DNA from: Yamagishiella unicocca | Lineage: Eukaryota > Chlorophyta > Chlorophyceae > Chlamydomonadales > Volvocaceae | NCBI GenBank assembly: GCA_003116995.1 | Contig: BDSL01000142.1 | Location: 62,001 to 126,000 of the forward strand | Direction: 5' to 3' | Length of the DNA stretch: 64,000 nt | Shown here: positions 1 through 13,500 of the stretch, piece after piece | Layout: every line of letters starts with the position of its first letter | Numbering within the stretch: position 1 is the first letter of the stretch | Made by a program: the position numbers and the translations under genes | The notes under the pieces: model-generated | Seen by the model: the letters and a program-made list of their open reading frames with translations, nothing else | Told to the model about the DNA's origin: nothing | Database searches by the model: none

Positions 1-1549
1 TGTGATGGCTCGCTTGAACTAACAGGCTTCCGACGGTTGCCACAGCCGAGAGCCGACACCCATTATTTGTCGTAAATAAGGGTGGTACGTAAGACTCCCC
101 AAACGCCAACCCGCATGCATGGATGGGAAGCATCATGCAGCCGGTTGTGATTGGATGGAGTTGAGTAGTTACGCAGGTTTTGGATTTGGTAATAGTAGCA
201 GCAGTAACAGTACATACACCCTCTCCACGCACATACATACATATATACGTGTCCTCGCTCGTAAGTTGAGTGCGTCTCCGTCCTCACAGGTCCTTATTAC
301 TCAGCAGCGTTACGTACCAAATCATTGCGAGGCTTTTGCATGTCAATCATCGCCGAAGTGCCGGCTGGCACAGCCGAGCGTGCCACGTACGTACGGGAGG
401 AATTATAGAATGAACGAACCGGCAATAATGACCGTGTTCCCATGCATGTTCCCAAGAATGGCCGGCTAGCCGGTCATGGCCGTGTTTCTGTGTTCCAGCC
501 TTACGTCCCCATATAATACTGCCCAAAATCACCCCAAGCTTTCGTTAGCACCGTACATTTCGTTACCGGGCCGGATTCAGGCCGCGGGACCAAGTCCTCA
601 AGCATCAGCAGGGAATAATAATGGGCGGGAACATATATACAGCAGCCGTGTATGTTCGTTCCCACGCACCCATCCAACAATTATGTGTTTACCATAGACT
701 TAATGTTCTTGCCTAGGTCATACCTACCGCAACCCATGCACCTTGTATCAGCGCTGTGAAACGCGCTAATACTACCCACACGGACAGGAACAAGCCATAA
801 AATGCTGGGAACACGTTCATGACATACATGCACCGTGTTCCCACCAATAATCCCCGTGTTCCCACCCATTCCCCCGCTCATATCACCCGAATGGATACCT
901 ACATATTAATATATATATGATGACGTCTACGAACGATTAGATGTGTCCGGATAACTAACTGGAAAGGTGGGAACACGGCCTAAAATGCAGGGAACAGGGT
1001 TATGACATGCAGGGTTCGTTCCCCGATAACCCTCGCTCGTGTTCCCAGCGATTCCCCCACCAATATCACCGGCATGGATATCCAGTACCTTTTAATATGA
1101 CGTCTAATAACGATTCGATGTGTCCGGAAAATTTTACTGCATGGTAAACTGCAACAAGGCGAGACTGCTAAGAAGCACCTATCTAAGTCAACTTATGGGA
1201 GTACTTGCCCCGGTTTGGTGCCCCGGTTTGCCCCGGTACCGACCCCGGTTTGCCCCGGTTTGCCTCAAATCAGAGTACTTCAGCTCTGTGATATCTGGGT
1301 TATATAGCTCTGTAACACTAATGGCTGTGTGAGGCTTACACTTGTCTCTTGAGCACGAGCGCTGTTAGTTACAACTCTGTGGACAGTACACATTCAGCGA
1401 TAGACACACGCACATCCACATACAACGCCGCCCTAGATAAATGGGTGCGCTTCAATGCCAAATGATGCCTGCCTGGGGCAAGCACATGTGGCAACCATGA
1501 TGCACCACCCAGACGCCCGCCCGCTACATCTGATGCCACCCCTGCGGCC
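1..1549. other. Downstream flank of the ankyrin array; no gene recognised
   Basis: I see no supportable coding exon here. The stretch holds degenerate copies of a motif containing CCGTGTTCCC or its complement (about 430-490, 790-870 and 965-1050). It also holds a short run of CCCCGGTTTG-like units at about 1200-1270. Two TTACA words at 1336-1340 and 1369-1373 read TGTAA on the minus strand, the green-algal poly(A) signal, and could serve the upstream ankyrin gene. The stop of that gene may be at 1550-1552, or a terminal exon may lie beyond the window. Confidence 0.4.
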
Positions 1550-1564
1550 TCAAACAGAGCGCAC

Positions 1565-4500
1565 CTCGTCTGTCGTCGCGGCGTCCTTGTTTGCGCCGGC
1601 CTGAAGCAACACCCGCACGACCTCCACTCCACCACCGGAAGCACCACAAATAAGCGGTGTCCAGCCGTCCTGTCGTGGCAGTTGGAGACAGGGGGGCCCC
1701 TAGTCGTCTATTTCCAAACGGTCAGTTCTTGCGTGTGTTGCTTGAGACTGGCAGGCTAGGTGTGTGGGGGCTCAGTCGATATGCTCTGAACGCACCCAAG
1801 CTAACCCAATCAACTAAGCCCACCTGCACACACCTCAGCTCAGCACCTACGTACCACGGGCTACAATGGCTCCGGAGCCAGCTGGGAAGCAAGTAGGGTA
1901 TCCAAACTTAATGGCATTGCTTACACTAGCGACTCACACTGCACATACATACAGTATCTTCCACGTCTCCTTCCCATTAGGTGCGTGCTGGCACAGCCAC
2001 CACCACCACTATACCTGACCATAAGCACAAACAAATCACGTTGATAAGGACAATGGGGTGAGCCACAACGCCTCACTGCTGTACCTAACCTGACATGATG
2101 CACGCCTGGCTGGGTCGCCATGTGCGTGTGGCAAGGCACAGGGCAACGCCTAGCTTAGCAGCCAGGTACCCCAGCCCCTTATCTATCTTCGTTACTTGCC
2201 ACCTAGGTCTCAGAGCGCACCTTATCTACTGCTTCCATATTCGCGCCGTCCTGGAGCAATGCCCGCACAACCTCCACGTCACAACGGGCAGCACCCAGGA
2301 TCAGCGACGTCCTGCCACTCTGTCAGCAGTGGGTGAACGGACAGCAGAGGGGTGACATAAGTTAGTTCTCTACCTATCTACATATATACTACATACAGTA
2401 ACCGTATTCGTTAGAGCAGTAGTGGTATATATGACATGGCTTATCGAGTGAAGTATGAACGAGATACGTAAGGCTGTTTATTGCGAATAGACTGCCGTGG
2501 CGTGCAGGTGTCCAGCGCATGGTGCGGGTACGACGACTGGTACGGCGACTGGTGGCTGGCTGCTGCTTAGGTTGCGCGCCTGCGTGTTCTCAGTATCTGC
2601 CGTTGTGCTGATAGTACCAAAGAGCCGTGTCCCTCTGCCGGGACGGCGGCCTCTAACCTTCCCGCCCTCCTCCCCTGGGTAGCAGCCGTGTGCTCGGATC
2701 TGCTGCACTCGACGTCTGGGGCGCCGCTCCGGTCTCAATACGGGGCGCCCCCGGCGCCGTGCGGGGTCCCGTTAGGTTTGGGTGGTTTCGTCGCTTTTTG
2801 GGGCGTTCGTTTCTTGTCGCCTTACCGGGCGCATTTGCCGTGTGTTTAGGCGCGGGGTGCAATGTGGTGACGACTGTCATCACTGTCGGCCAGTAGTGCA
2901 ATCTCAATATGGGTGGGTGTCAGGGGCGTGCGTCTTTCTGTTATCTTCTGGATTTTGTGTCTCCGAAGGGGTGGCTGGGATCTGAGTGCTGGCCATTCGA
3001 CCCCTTCTTCTGCTGTAACGCGATACGGCAGTAATGAGCAATAACGAAATACGGTTATAATAAACGCATATACATATATTTATCTATCGATACTTATCAC
3101 ATACTCGGGGATAGAGGGAAAATACGGGTCGGAGACCCGGGCCGGGCGCCTTTGGTTCCCTCAACCAATATATAGGACCAACTAACGATTTCGTTTAGTA
3201 AAAAAGACTGCGGGTTCGCTTTACGCCGCTGTCATCATGATTTATGGGAGTTTGACCCTGTTTGACTGCACCAGCCTACCGGCATTCCTCAAATTATAGC
3301 CCGTGGGGATCTGATGACAAGTCTATCATTGGAAGGCTAGATATCGAGGTAACTAGGGGAAGCCGGAAAAAGGGCGGGGCCCCTCTGCATCCGTAAGGGC
3401 CGGTTCCTTGTGTAGAGCAGGAGTGATCACGCACTGTGGGCCCGTTGCTTAGCCGCGTGTGTGACAACATCAGCAGGGCTGTTTCACCACGCAAGGATAT
3501 AAACCACCTTGACATAAGTGTAAGATAGAGGAAGCCAACATTAATTGATTGCATGCGCCAATTCCGGGCGCATGCCGCATGGTCAGTACCGCGAAGCGCC
3601 GACCGACACGTACGCCCTTGTCGTTGAAGGCCAGAGCGATGCTCAGCAAACCAATCAACATGGAAATCATATGCGAGGTAGGTGCCTGCTGCTGACAGAG
3701 CTGAGGGGCCGGCCCACGGTAGACAACACCATAATCGATCGTCGTTGATTGCCGGGCATCCTTACTTGTAAATGATATGAGCCGGGAAATCGTTGGGAAC
3801 ACGGGTGTTATTGCGTGGCTGGTGGGAACACACGGTGCGTGTCGTCACCGTGTTCCCAGCATTTAAGGCCGTGTTCCCGCCCTTGCAATTGATGGGAACA
3901 CCGACGGTGCATGCCATTCCCAGCGTTTTAGTCCGTGTTCATATTCCCGCCTTTCCAGTTGTCCGGCTTGTTTCACTGGTAACTGGTCGATAACCGGCCT
4001 ACCCAGTTACCGTTTTACGGAACGAGCATACGGGGCGGTTACTGGCTGACACGATTAGGGGCCGATTTGCGAAGGCCCCGGTTACCGGCCGGCCCTGTAA
4101 CCGATCCCGCAAACCGGTAACCGGGACTAGTACGTAGTGCTGCCATAGGGCAAGGCCACGGCGAGCGGATATCAGAAATAGAAGAAAGAAAGAAAGAAAG
4201 AAAGGTTACGCCGGCACTTGGCCTACCTGGCGTGGATTATGGAAGGTCGCGGTATTTTTACAGATACGGCCAGCAGCGACCACCTGAGTTTTTGATTATG
4301 CAGGTATTACTCCTGCAGCCCCTAAGATTTGCTTCAGGTGCCGCCTGCTCACCATTCACACCTTTTTCGGGCGGAGCATTCAACCGAGCGGCGGGGACTA
4401 CTAGGTCCTTGTACGCGCTCAACTGCCTGTCACATGGACTAGGACTTGACTAAAGAGCCGAGCTGTCTCACGCAGCTGCTCATATGCAACAGGGGCCCCC

Positions 4501-7500
4501 TACGCGTTTAACACGCGCTCCTGCATGGCGTCCATGGGATTCGTTACCACGACCTTCCGAATGCGGGGACCGATGTATGATCACTTAACTGATCTCCGAT
4601 CCCGAGGATATATCAGAAATATCAGATGCCTTAGCTTGGTCTTTTTATTATAAGATACATGGAACCTGCTAGGGGGAAGTATAGTGCAAAAGGCGTTGTT
4701 TTGACCGCGGCCTTCACTCGGGGAACGGCGCCTGACTGTTTTGTCACTGTTGCGTCACTGTTGTGTCACTGTTTTGTTCAGTCTGTTCCTTCACTGTTTT
4801 GCAAACGAACAAAAAAACAATGAGACCCTGTTGTATGAACCAGTCTGTTTCACAAACGAACTGCTCTGTTCCACAGAAGCTGCCACTCTGTTCCTTCCGT
4901 AACGATCCACGTTGTTATGCACGCGTAACAAACTGCTCTGTTCCGGAACGAATGCCATGGGGACCGTGAAACTCGCTCTCGCTCAAATGATTTTTGGTTG
5001 CCAAAGTAAGGTTATTGTAATTGAGGATGCATAATGTTATTGAACTGTGCTTACACTTGGGCGTCCTATAATGTTTGTGCCACCTCCACGCACGGACAGC
5101 AGACAGACGGACACAGGCCCTATCTAGATAGTAGCTAGCTAGGGCGGGGCCCCCCGAGGCGCTTCGCGCTGGGGCCCCGCCCGCCCAAAAATAGACATGT
5201 CCATATATGGATGGCCGCCTGTTGTATCACGCTCTGGACTTCGCATTATGCCGTGGTCAATGCTCTGTTTCCCACCAAATCTGCCTGTTCGATGTACAAT
5301 AGGTACACTACTCGTACACCGCACTCGTGTACGTCCCTGAAGGCTGTAACTCTTTTGTTACAGGCTGGAACTGTGGATCTGTCGCATTTGGAAATCTGTC
5401 CCGGGCTGACTGCCGTGTTTCGGTATCGTTTGGAGAACTGAGTCTACATGCCGGCTGTCGTACTGCTACACTGTCAGTGTTCATTAACACTGTTTCGGTA
5501 GTCCTGACTGCATGCCCCCAGCAGTTGGACTTTAACCTACAAAACCTACCGCCGAGCCTGGACAAAATTCGTTGATCAGAGTTTGCTACTATCCAGCTGA
5601 AACATGGCTATGCTGAACCTCGGAATAACTATAGATGCATGGTAACCTCTACTGCACAAGGCACTGCAGAATTCGCCAGCAGCGGGTGAAGCGGGTCGTA
5701 GGTGTCATACTACACCTTTTTAAAAAGGTCTTGAAAGTGGATGCCCATTCTCGATCCATCCTCGTAGTGCCCAGGATACAACAGGGGCCGAGTTACCCTC
5801 CACCAGACACAGTAGTAGTGCAGGGTGCCATATCTATGTCCGTCCACATCCACAACACACCTACCCATGATCAGACTGGCAGGCGCACCGCAACATCTCG
5901 CTATGTAACTGCTGAAAGAAAGAAAGAAAGAAGGAAAGGTTACGCCGGCACTTGGCCTCGCTGGCGTGGATTATGGAAGGTCGCGGTATTTTTCAGATAC
6001 GGCCAGCGACCACCTGAGTTTTTGATTATGCAGGTGTTACTCCTGCAGCCCCTAAGATTTGCTTCAGGTACCGCCTGCTCACCATTCACACCTTTTTCGG
6101 GCGGAGCATTCGTTCAACCGAGCGGGGACTAGGTCCTTATTCGCGCTCAACTGCCTGTCACATGGACAAGGACCCGACTAAAGAGCCGAGCTGTCCCAGC
6201 TGCCGTGCTCAAATGCAACACGGCAGGGGCCCCCTACGCGTTTAGCACGCGCTCCCGCATGGCGTCCACGCATGGGATTCGATCCCACGACCTTCCAAAT
6301 GCGGGGACCAGTGAATGATCACATTGCTGATCTCTGATCTCTGATCCGAGGGATTATGTAACTGCTGCAATCTGACATGATGCACGCCTGGCTGGGTCGC
6401 GCGCCATGCGTGTGTGGCAAGGCACGGAGCGCCACCCAGCAGCCAGGTACCCCACGCAGCCCCTTATGTTACCATGTCGCAGAGCGAATGCTTGGTTCGT
6501 CGCTCAACGTATGTGTTGCCATATACGCCATATACCGCTATTTGGTGGTGCTCAGTGTATGTGTCGCCATATATGTGCATATATATATATATGGCAACAG
6601 GTAGGGTGCATACATGGCAACACACGTTACAGTGATCTGAAGGTACAGGAGCACCAGACTCTGGCGAGATGCACAAACTGGTGGTGTCCCACAGTGGCAG
6701 TGTGGTATGTGGCCTATCTACAGATAATATATAATTTCAACGTCGTTTGATGAAGTTGGACGATCAACTGAAATATATAGCGGTGGAGTAAGGAGTATAG
6801 GAGGTACAGATCCCCCTCGCTCGTTGCCTTACTTACTTACTTGTCCTCCTTCACACATGTGAGCACGCCAGGCTATGGACGGTGTAATGTGATAATAATG
6901 TGGCAACACACTGAGAACCACCACGGCAAGCCAGGTGCCCCAGCCCCTTATGAAACCTCTCGTCAGAGCAATCAAGCGCACCTTGTCTGCTGCTTCCTTG
7001 TTCGCGCTGGCCTGAAGCAGCGCCCGCACAACCTCCACGTGACCCATTCGGGCTCCTATAAGAAGTGGTGTCTCGCCATCCTGTCAGTTGGCAGTTGGAG
7101 ACGAGCAAGGGTGAACGAGACTAGTTGTCTATTTTCCAGACAGTCAGTTGGTCCGTCTGTGCATTGATTGGCTGGCAGATGGGGGCTTGTTTGGTATGCT
7201 AGCTCTTGACATCCTGCTGACCGACACCACCGCCACAATCAGCGGACTGATTGGTGTCTGCGGCAGCTATCATATGGAATCCATCCACACAATCACGCAT
7301 CATCCCACCGTGCCCCACCATGCAGTAGCGGTATCGCATTCCCACCAGAACCAAGCGACAAGAGAGTAACTCATGCGGTGATGCCACTAACCTTATAGCT
7401 CCGTCTGTTTTCCACTTAGATCCCCCTATAGAATCCCCTAGGCACCTGAGAGTTAGGGCGTCTAACCACAGATTGTTTACCAAAGTTTGTCGCCGGTTCC

Positions 7501-10500
7501 ATTCTGTCTGTTCTGTTCTGTTCTCTAACGGCTTTCTTTTCAGAAAGAACCGGGAAGGTACTGTAACGAAGGTCGCGAAAAGGCCTCCTAGGAGGACTTT
7601 TCGCGACCTTCGTTACATTGGTATCGAGACCAAACCGGTTCACCCTTGCTTTCGCAAGGTCGTCGGTTCGACTCCGGTCGACCGCACACTTCCGCAGGTG
7701 GAAAAAATGCTCTTTCTTCGAAAAACCTGAATTGCGAGTGCAGCCTCACATGTTCTATGTGAGGAATGCTGCCGCTAAGAGGGTAGGATATGGTGAAGAG
7801 AGGCTGAGCAAGCGAAAAAGTACACATACAGTGCACAGGCCTCAAAAAAGAGAGCCTATGCCCCTACACGCCAGCAAGGTCACGTATGAACCTCAGCTGA
7901 GTCCGCAGAAGGCGTGGGTGCCCGAGGACGTGCGCCCTTCAGAGGGGGGGGAATGTAGCGAAGCTACACACACAGCAAGCACATAAGGCTGTACAACAGA
8001 CCTATAAAGTACTAATAACTACCCTCGCTCAGCATCCTAGGAGGCCTTTTTGCGACCTTCGTTACAGGTACAGTAGAGCGAGGTTCTGCTGCTGTGTTTT
8101 TAAATTTGGATAAAACCCTAGAACCCGGATACCCCAGCCAGCCCCTCATGTTGCCATCTCTCAGAACGCACCTTGTCTACTGCATCCGTGTTTGCACCGC
8201 CCTGGAGCAACGCTGATACAATGTCTATGTGGACAATGGGGATAATTCCGTACCGACGACAATAGCCAGCACCATGGAGCAGCGGCGTCCTGCCACTCTG
8301 TCAGTTGGCAGTTGAAGACAGGGGGTGACCTAAGTTAAGTACCTGCCAGGTGGTCAGGTGCTTGATTTGTTAAATGTGTTAGTTGAGGCTGCTGGCAGAT
8401 GGGTGCTCGGTCGGTACTCTGTGGACGACACCCTTACCAAGCAATGCCAACCCATCCACGCACACTTGGCGGCGGCCCCCTGTTGATGGGCATCTATCTG
8501 CAGCATGCATACAGAACTCATCCAATGCATGCAAGCGCAAATCCAAGCCCACTTGCACGCACCCTAGCGCCATGTATGTGTGGTCTCAATTTTAATTGTG
8601 TACCACTGGTACACCACCAAAATTACATACTGGTACATTTGCGCTTGCATGCATGGCATGCACGCACCCCGCTGCATCCACTCACCCCGCCATACGTTAC
8701 CCACCATGCAGCAGGTAGATAGGGGTACCCCTACCAAACATGTACCGGTATAGGGGTACGGCATCGCGGTATCGCAGTCACGCCCATACCGATGCCCATG
8801 TGTGCATGACTCATGTGCGTGCTGACACTATGGCTGCCCTCCTGCCTGGCTCTATCTGCATGCATTGGTTTACTCAATAGGTACCGCCAACATGATGCCT
8901 AGCTACCTGACCACAAGCACAGCTCACTCTTATTTATATGACGACAGGTGTACTGCAACCCCTCATCTATCCCCCGGACATGATGCATGCCTGGTCGCCA
9001 TGCACATGTGGCAACGCATGGGGCGATGTTGACACCCAGCCAGGTAGGTCGGCATGTATGTACATACCCCAGCCGCCCCTTATATATGTTGCCACCTCTC
9101 AGAGCGCACCTTGTCTTCTGCTTCCATGTTCGCCCTGGCCAGGAGCAACACACGCACAACCTCCAAGTGACCTTTATCGGTCCCCACAAAAAACGGTGTC
9201 TTGCCATCCTGTCAGTTGGCAGTTGGAGACAGGGGTGATACTAGTTATCAATTTACCAGATGTATGACCAGTAGGTTGGTCCACGCATTCAGGCGGCTGA
9301 CAGGTCGGGGCTTGTTTTGGCATGCTATTATTACAGACCTCCAACGTTTTGCTACGACCTGCTGACATGATGCGTGCATGCCTGGTTAGTTCATCATACG
9401 CATATATATGGCAACGCACGGAGCACTGCTGCCAAGCCAGGCCGGTACAGCATCCAGCAGCTAGCCCATCATGTTGCAACCTGTCATAATCACAGCGCAC
9501 CTTGTCTGCTGCTTCCATGTTCGCACCAGCCTGAAGCAACACCCGCACAACCTCCACATGGCCATTGCATGCACCATAAATCAGCGGCGTCCTGCCATCC
9601 TGCTGATAGTTAGTTGGCAGTTGTAGACAGGGTGACACTATTGGTCTATTTACCAGAAGATCATTTGGGGTGTGTGCTAAGCGAGGCTGCCCGGTGAGGG
9701 CTCGGTTGATATGCTTTGGACGCCCTTAACGATCGACAACATTGCCACACTCAGCGTCTCCCTGATGATGATGATTGGCATCAGTGGCTACTGACATATG
9801 ATGATTGGCATCAGTGGCTACTGACATATGTCATTCCATGCAAGCAAGCATGTCCCAAATCCGAGCCAACCTCCACCCATCCATACTATTGCGACAGGCT
9901 ACAATGCTATGGGGCCGCAGCCAGCACAGAAGCTCTTGAACCTGATGGCATCCCATCCATGTATGCACCTCAGCCACCACACTAACTCATCCCACCATGC
10001 CCCACCATGCAGCAGAGGTATCACAGTCCCGCCATACAAGTGACTCATGTGCTGATGCAACTACCCTGCCGACCCTGCATGCATTTACCACTATATATAT
10101 GCGTGCTGCAACCTACCTACTACAAACGTTACCCTACCATAGGCATACATGACCCGTGATGACTGACAGGTGCATCTCAACATCCCTCTATCTGCTATAT
10201 ATGACCTGACATGATGCACGTATGCCTGGTTTGTCCACCATACACGTATAAACAGCAACGTACGGAGCACTGCCAAGCCTGGTGCTCCAGCCCCTGGTGC
10301 AACGTATCATAATAAGAGCGCACCTTGTCTGCTGCTTCCTTGTTCGCACCGGCCTGGAGCAATGCTTGCACGACCTCCACATGGCCACACTCAGCACCCT
10401 TGAGCAGCGGTGTACAGCCATCCTGCTGACAATAATTAGTTGGCAATTGGAGACAGGGGTGACACTAGTTGTCTATCTAGCTATTTACCAGCCAGACGCA

Positions 10501-13500
10501 AGATCGGTTGATGCATGTGCTAAGCGAGGCTGACAGCAGGTGAGGGCTCAGTCAGTATGCTTTGGATACCCTGGCAGCAGGTGAGGGCTCAGTCGGTATG
10601 CTTTGGACGGATACCCTGACCAACACTCCTACTACACCCGGCGGCCTCCTGTTGGCATCCGCAACTGACATCATCAACACCTCACTGCTGCAACCTGACA
10701 TGATGCACACCTGGCAACCCATGGAGCACCGCCAAGCCATGTACACCAGTAGCCCCTTATATATGTTGCAACCTCTATCCATTCAGAGCGCACCTTGCCC
10801 GCTGCTTCCTTGTTCACGCCGGCCTGGAGCAGCAGCTCCCGCACAACCTCTGTATGACATTTTCGGGCTCCTACAAGAAGCGCCGTCTCGCCATCCTGCA
10901 GTCAGTTGGCAGTTGGAGACAGGGCTGACACGTGTAGAATTGTCGAATAACCTGACGATCAGTTTGGTGCATGTGTTAGGCGAGGCTGCTGGCAGGTGAG
11001 GGATCGGTCAATATACATGCTGTGCACGGTGTCACAGATAGATAAATGCCACCGACCGCCACAGTCGGCGGCCCCCTGTTTATTGGCATCTGCAGCTGGC
11101 ATATGCATTTCATTCAATACAAGCAAGCAAATCCCAAATAATTATAAATTTATAAATCAAAGCCCACCGCTGTCCATCCTAGCTCCACTGGATGCAATGG
11201 CACCTCATGCATCCAGCTGGAAGGGTCTAATAACTTCTGATGCATCATATGGCATCCCATCCTTGCGTGCACCTCGCTGACCACACCCACCCATCCTGCC
11301 TCTGCCGCATACATGGAGCACGTACGGCGGGATAGATGCATGCGCAACAGTGGTACCTACCGAAGTTATGTCTGTACGACACCCATCTACTAGCTACTAC
11401 TCACGCTGCATGAGTCTTCCATTTCTTTTTCCCATTCAGTGTCACTACTGCCGCTGCGTCACTGCTACCTGCTGGCTTTTAAATCACTGTGACCAGACCT
11501 AGTGACAGGTGCGCCACAATGCCTCACTGCTGCAACCTGACATGAAGCACGACTGGGTCGCCATGCGTGTACGTGTGGCAACGCACAGAGAAAGGCCCAG
11601 CCAGATACCCCAGCCCCTTACTGGGTAGGTTGTGATAATCAGAACGCACCTCGTTCGTGGCTTCCTTGTTCGCGCCAGCCTCGAGCAACGCCCGCACAAC
11701 CTCCACGTAACCTTTGTCAGCTCCCCTCAAAAGAGGCGTCCTGCCATCCTGGCAGTTGGCAGTTGCGTGCCATGGAGGCAGGGGTGACACTAGATGTCTA
11801 TTTACCAGACGATTGGCTCGTCCGTGTGTTGAGGCTGCTGGCAGGTGGGGGCTCGAGATTGGTCAGTATGCTCTGGACACTACTCTCACTGATTATGCCA
11901 ACCCCACACTCAGCGGCCCCTGGTTGGTTCACATCTGCAGCTGGCATGGAAGCACATCCCCAATCCAAGCTTACCTGCACCCTAGCACCAGCCACGGGTC
12001 TCAATGTTGATGGCATCCCATCCATACATGCACCCGGCGCCACAATCATTTATCCCGCAATGCTCCACCATGCAGCAGAAGCATCACAGTCATCCTGCTG
12101 GTACCGACACCCGTGTACTATCCTAGAGACTGCTGCTTTAGTGGACCCTCCTGGCTCCACTAGTGCCCTCCCGGCTCGGCATGTTTTCCAATAGGTGATG
12201 CCACCACTGTATATGTACATCTACCTGACGACCACAAGCACAAATCACTGTGATAAGGGCAACTAACGGGTGCGCCATAACACCCCACTACTGCTGCAAC
12301 CTCAATGATGCACACCTGGCCCGTCGTGTGCGTGTACGGATGTGGCAACACATACATGCATGGAGCATCACCCGGCCAGGTACTCCAGCAATTATCTTGC
12401 CACCCCTCAGAGCTAGCGCACCTTGCCTACTGCTTCCATGTTCGCTCCGTCCTGGAGCAACGCACGCACAATCTCCACGTGACCATTGATAGCTCCCAGG
12501 GCCAGCGGCGTGATGCCAACCTGTCAGTCGGCAGTTGAAGACAGGGGTGCCTTTAGTTGTATGTCTGCTGCCCGGTGTTCGGCAGTTGGTTGGCTAGTGC
12601 GTGTACATGTTAAGGCTGGCATGTGATGGCTCGGTTGGCATGCTGTGAACACCCGCCCGCACCAACGCCATCCCCGCCCACAATTAGCGGGCGCCTGTTG
12701 ACTGGCATTTGCGGCTGGTGCATGAATAATAATCGTCCCTTGCAAGACCGACGGGTGCGACTCAATGGCTTACTGCCGCAACCCGATCGACATGCATAAT
12801 AATGCATGCCTGGGTCGTCATCCATGTACATGTGGCATTGCACTGGCGGGCCACGTCTGGCAGCCAGGTACCCAGGCCCCTCGATCGCTCATGTTGCAAC
12901 TAATCATCAGAGCGCACCTTGTCTGCTGCTTCCTTGTTCGCGCCGGCCTGGAGCAACGCACGCACAACCTCCACATGGCCAATGGCAGCAGACTCAATCA
13001 GCGGTGTATCGCCAACCTGTCAGCAGTTGGAGGGAAGAGCAGCGCAATGCATCACAGTCACATTCAACTACCCTTCGCAGCAGAACATGATTGATCGGCA
13101 CAGGCGGCTGGCATGCGGATTCCACTGTGTGCTATGTCGGTGCTTCACAGAACGACATATAACTACTGACCCATCCATCCAAGCCCTCTTGCACACCAGC
13201 GATGGGGCAATAACCCTCCCACCCTTGGAGCCTTAAACAGCTGGCAGCCAGGTACCCAGGCCCCTCATGTTGCAACGAATCATCAGAGCGCACCTTGTCT
13301 GCTGCTTCCTTGTTCGCGCCGGCCTGGAGCAACGCACGCACAACCTCCACATGGCCATTGGCAGCAGACTCAATCAGCGGTGTAACGCCAACCTGTCAGC
13401 AGTTGGAGGCAAGAGCAGCGCCATACATCACAGTCACATTCAACTACCCTTCGCAGCGGAACATGAATGATCGGCACAGGCGGCTGGCATGCGGATTTCA

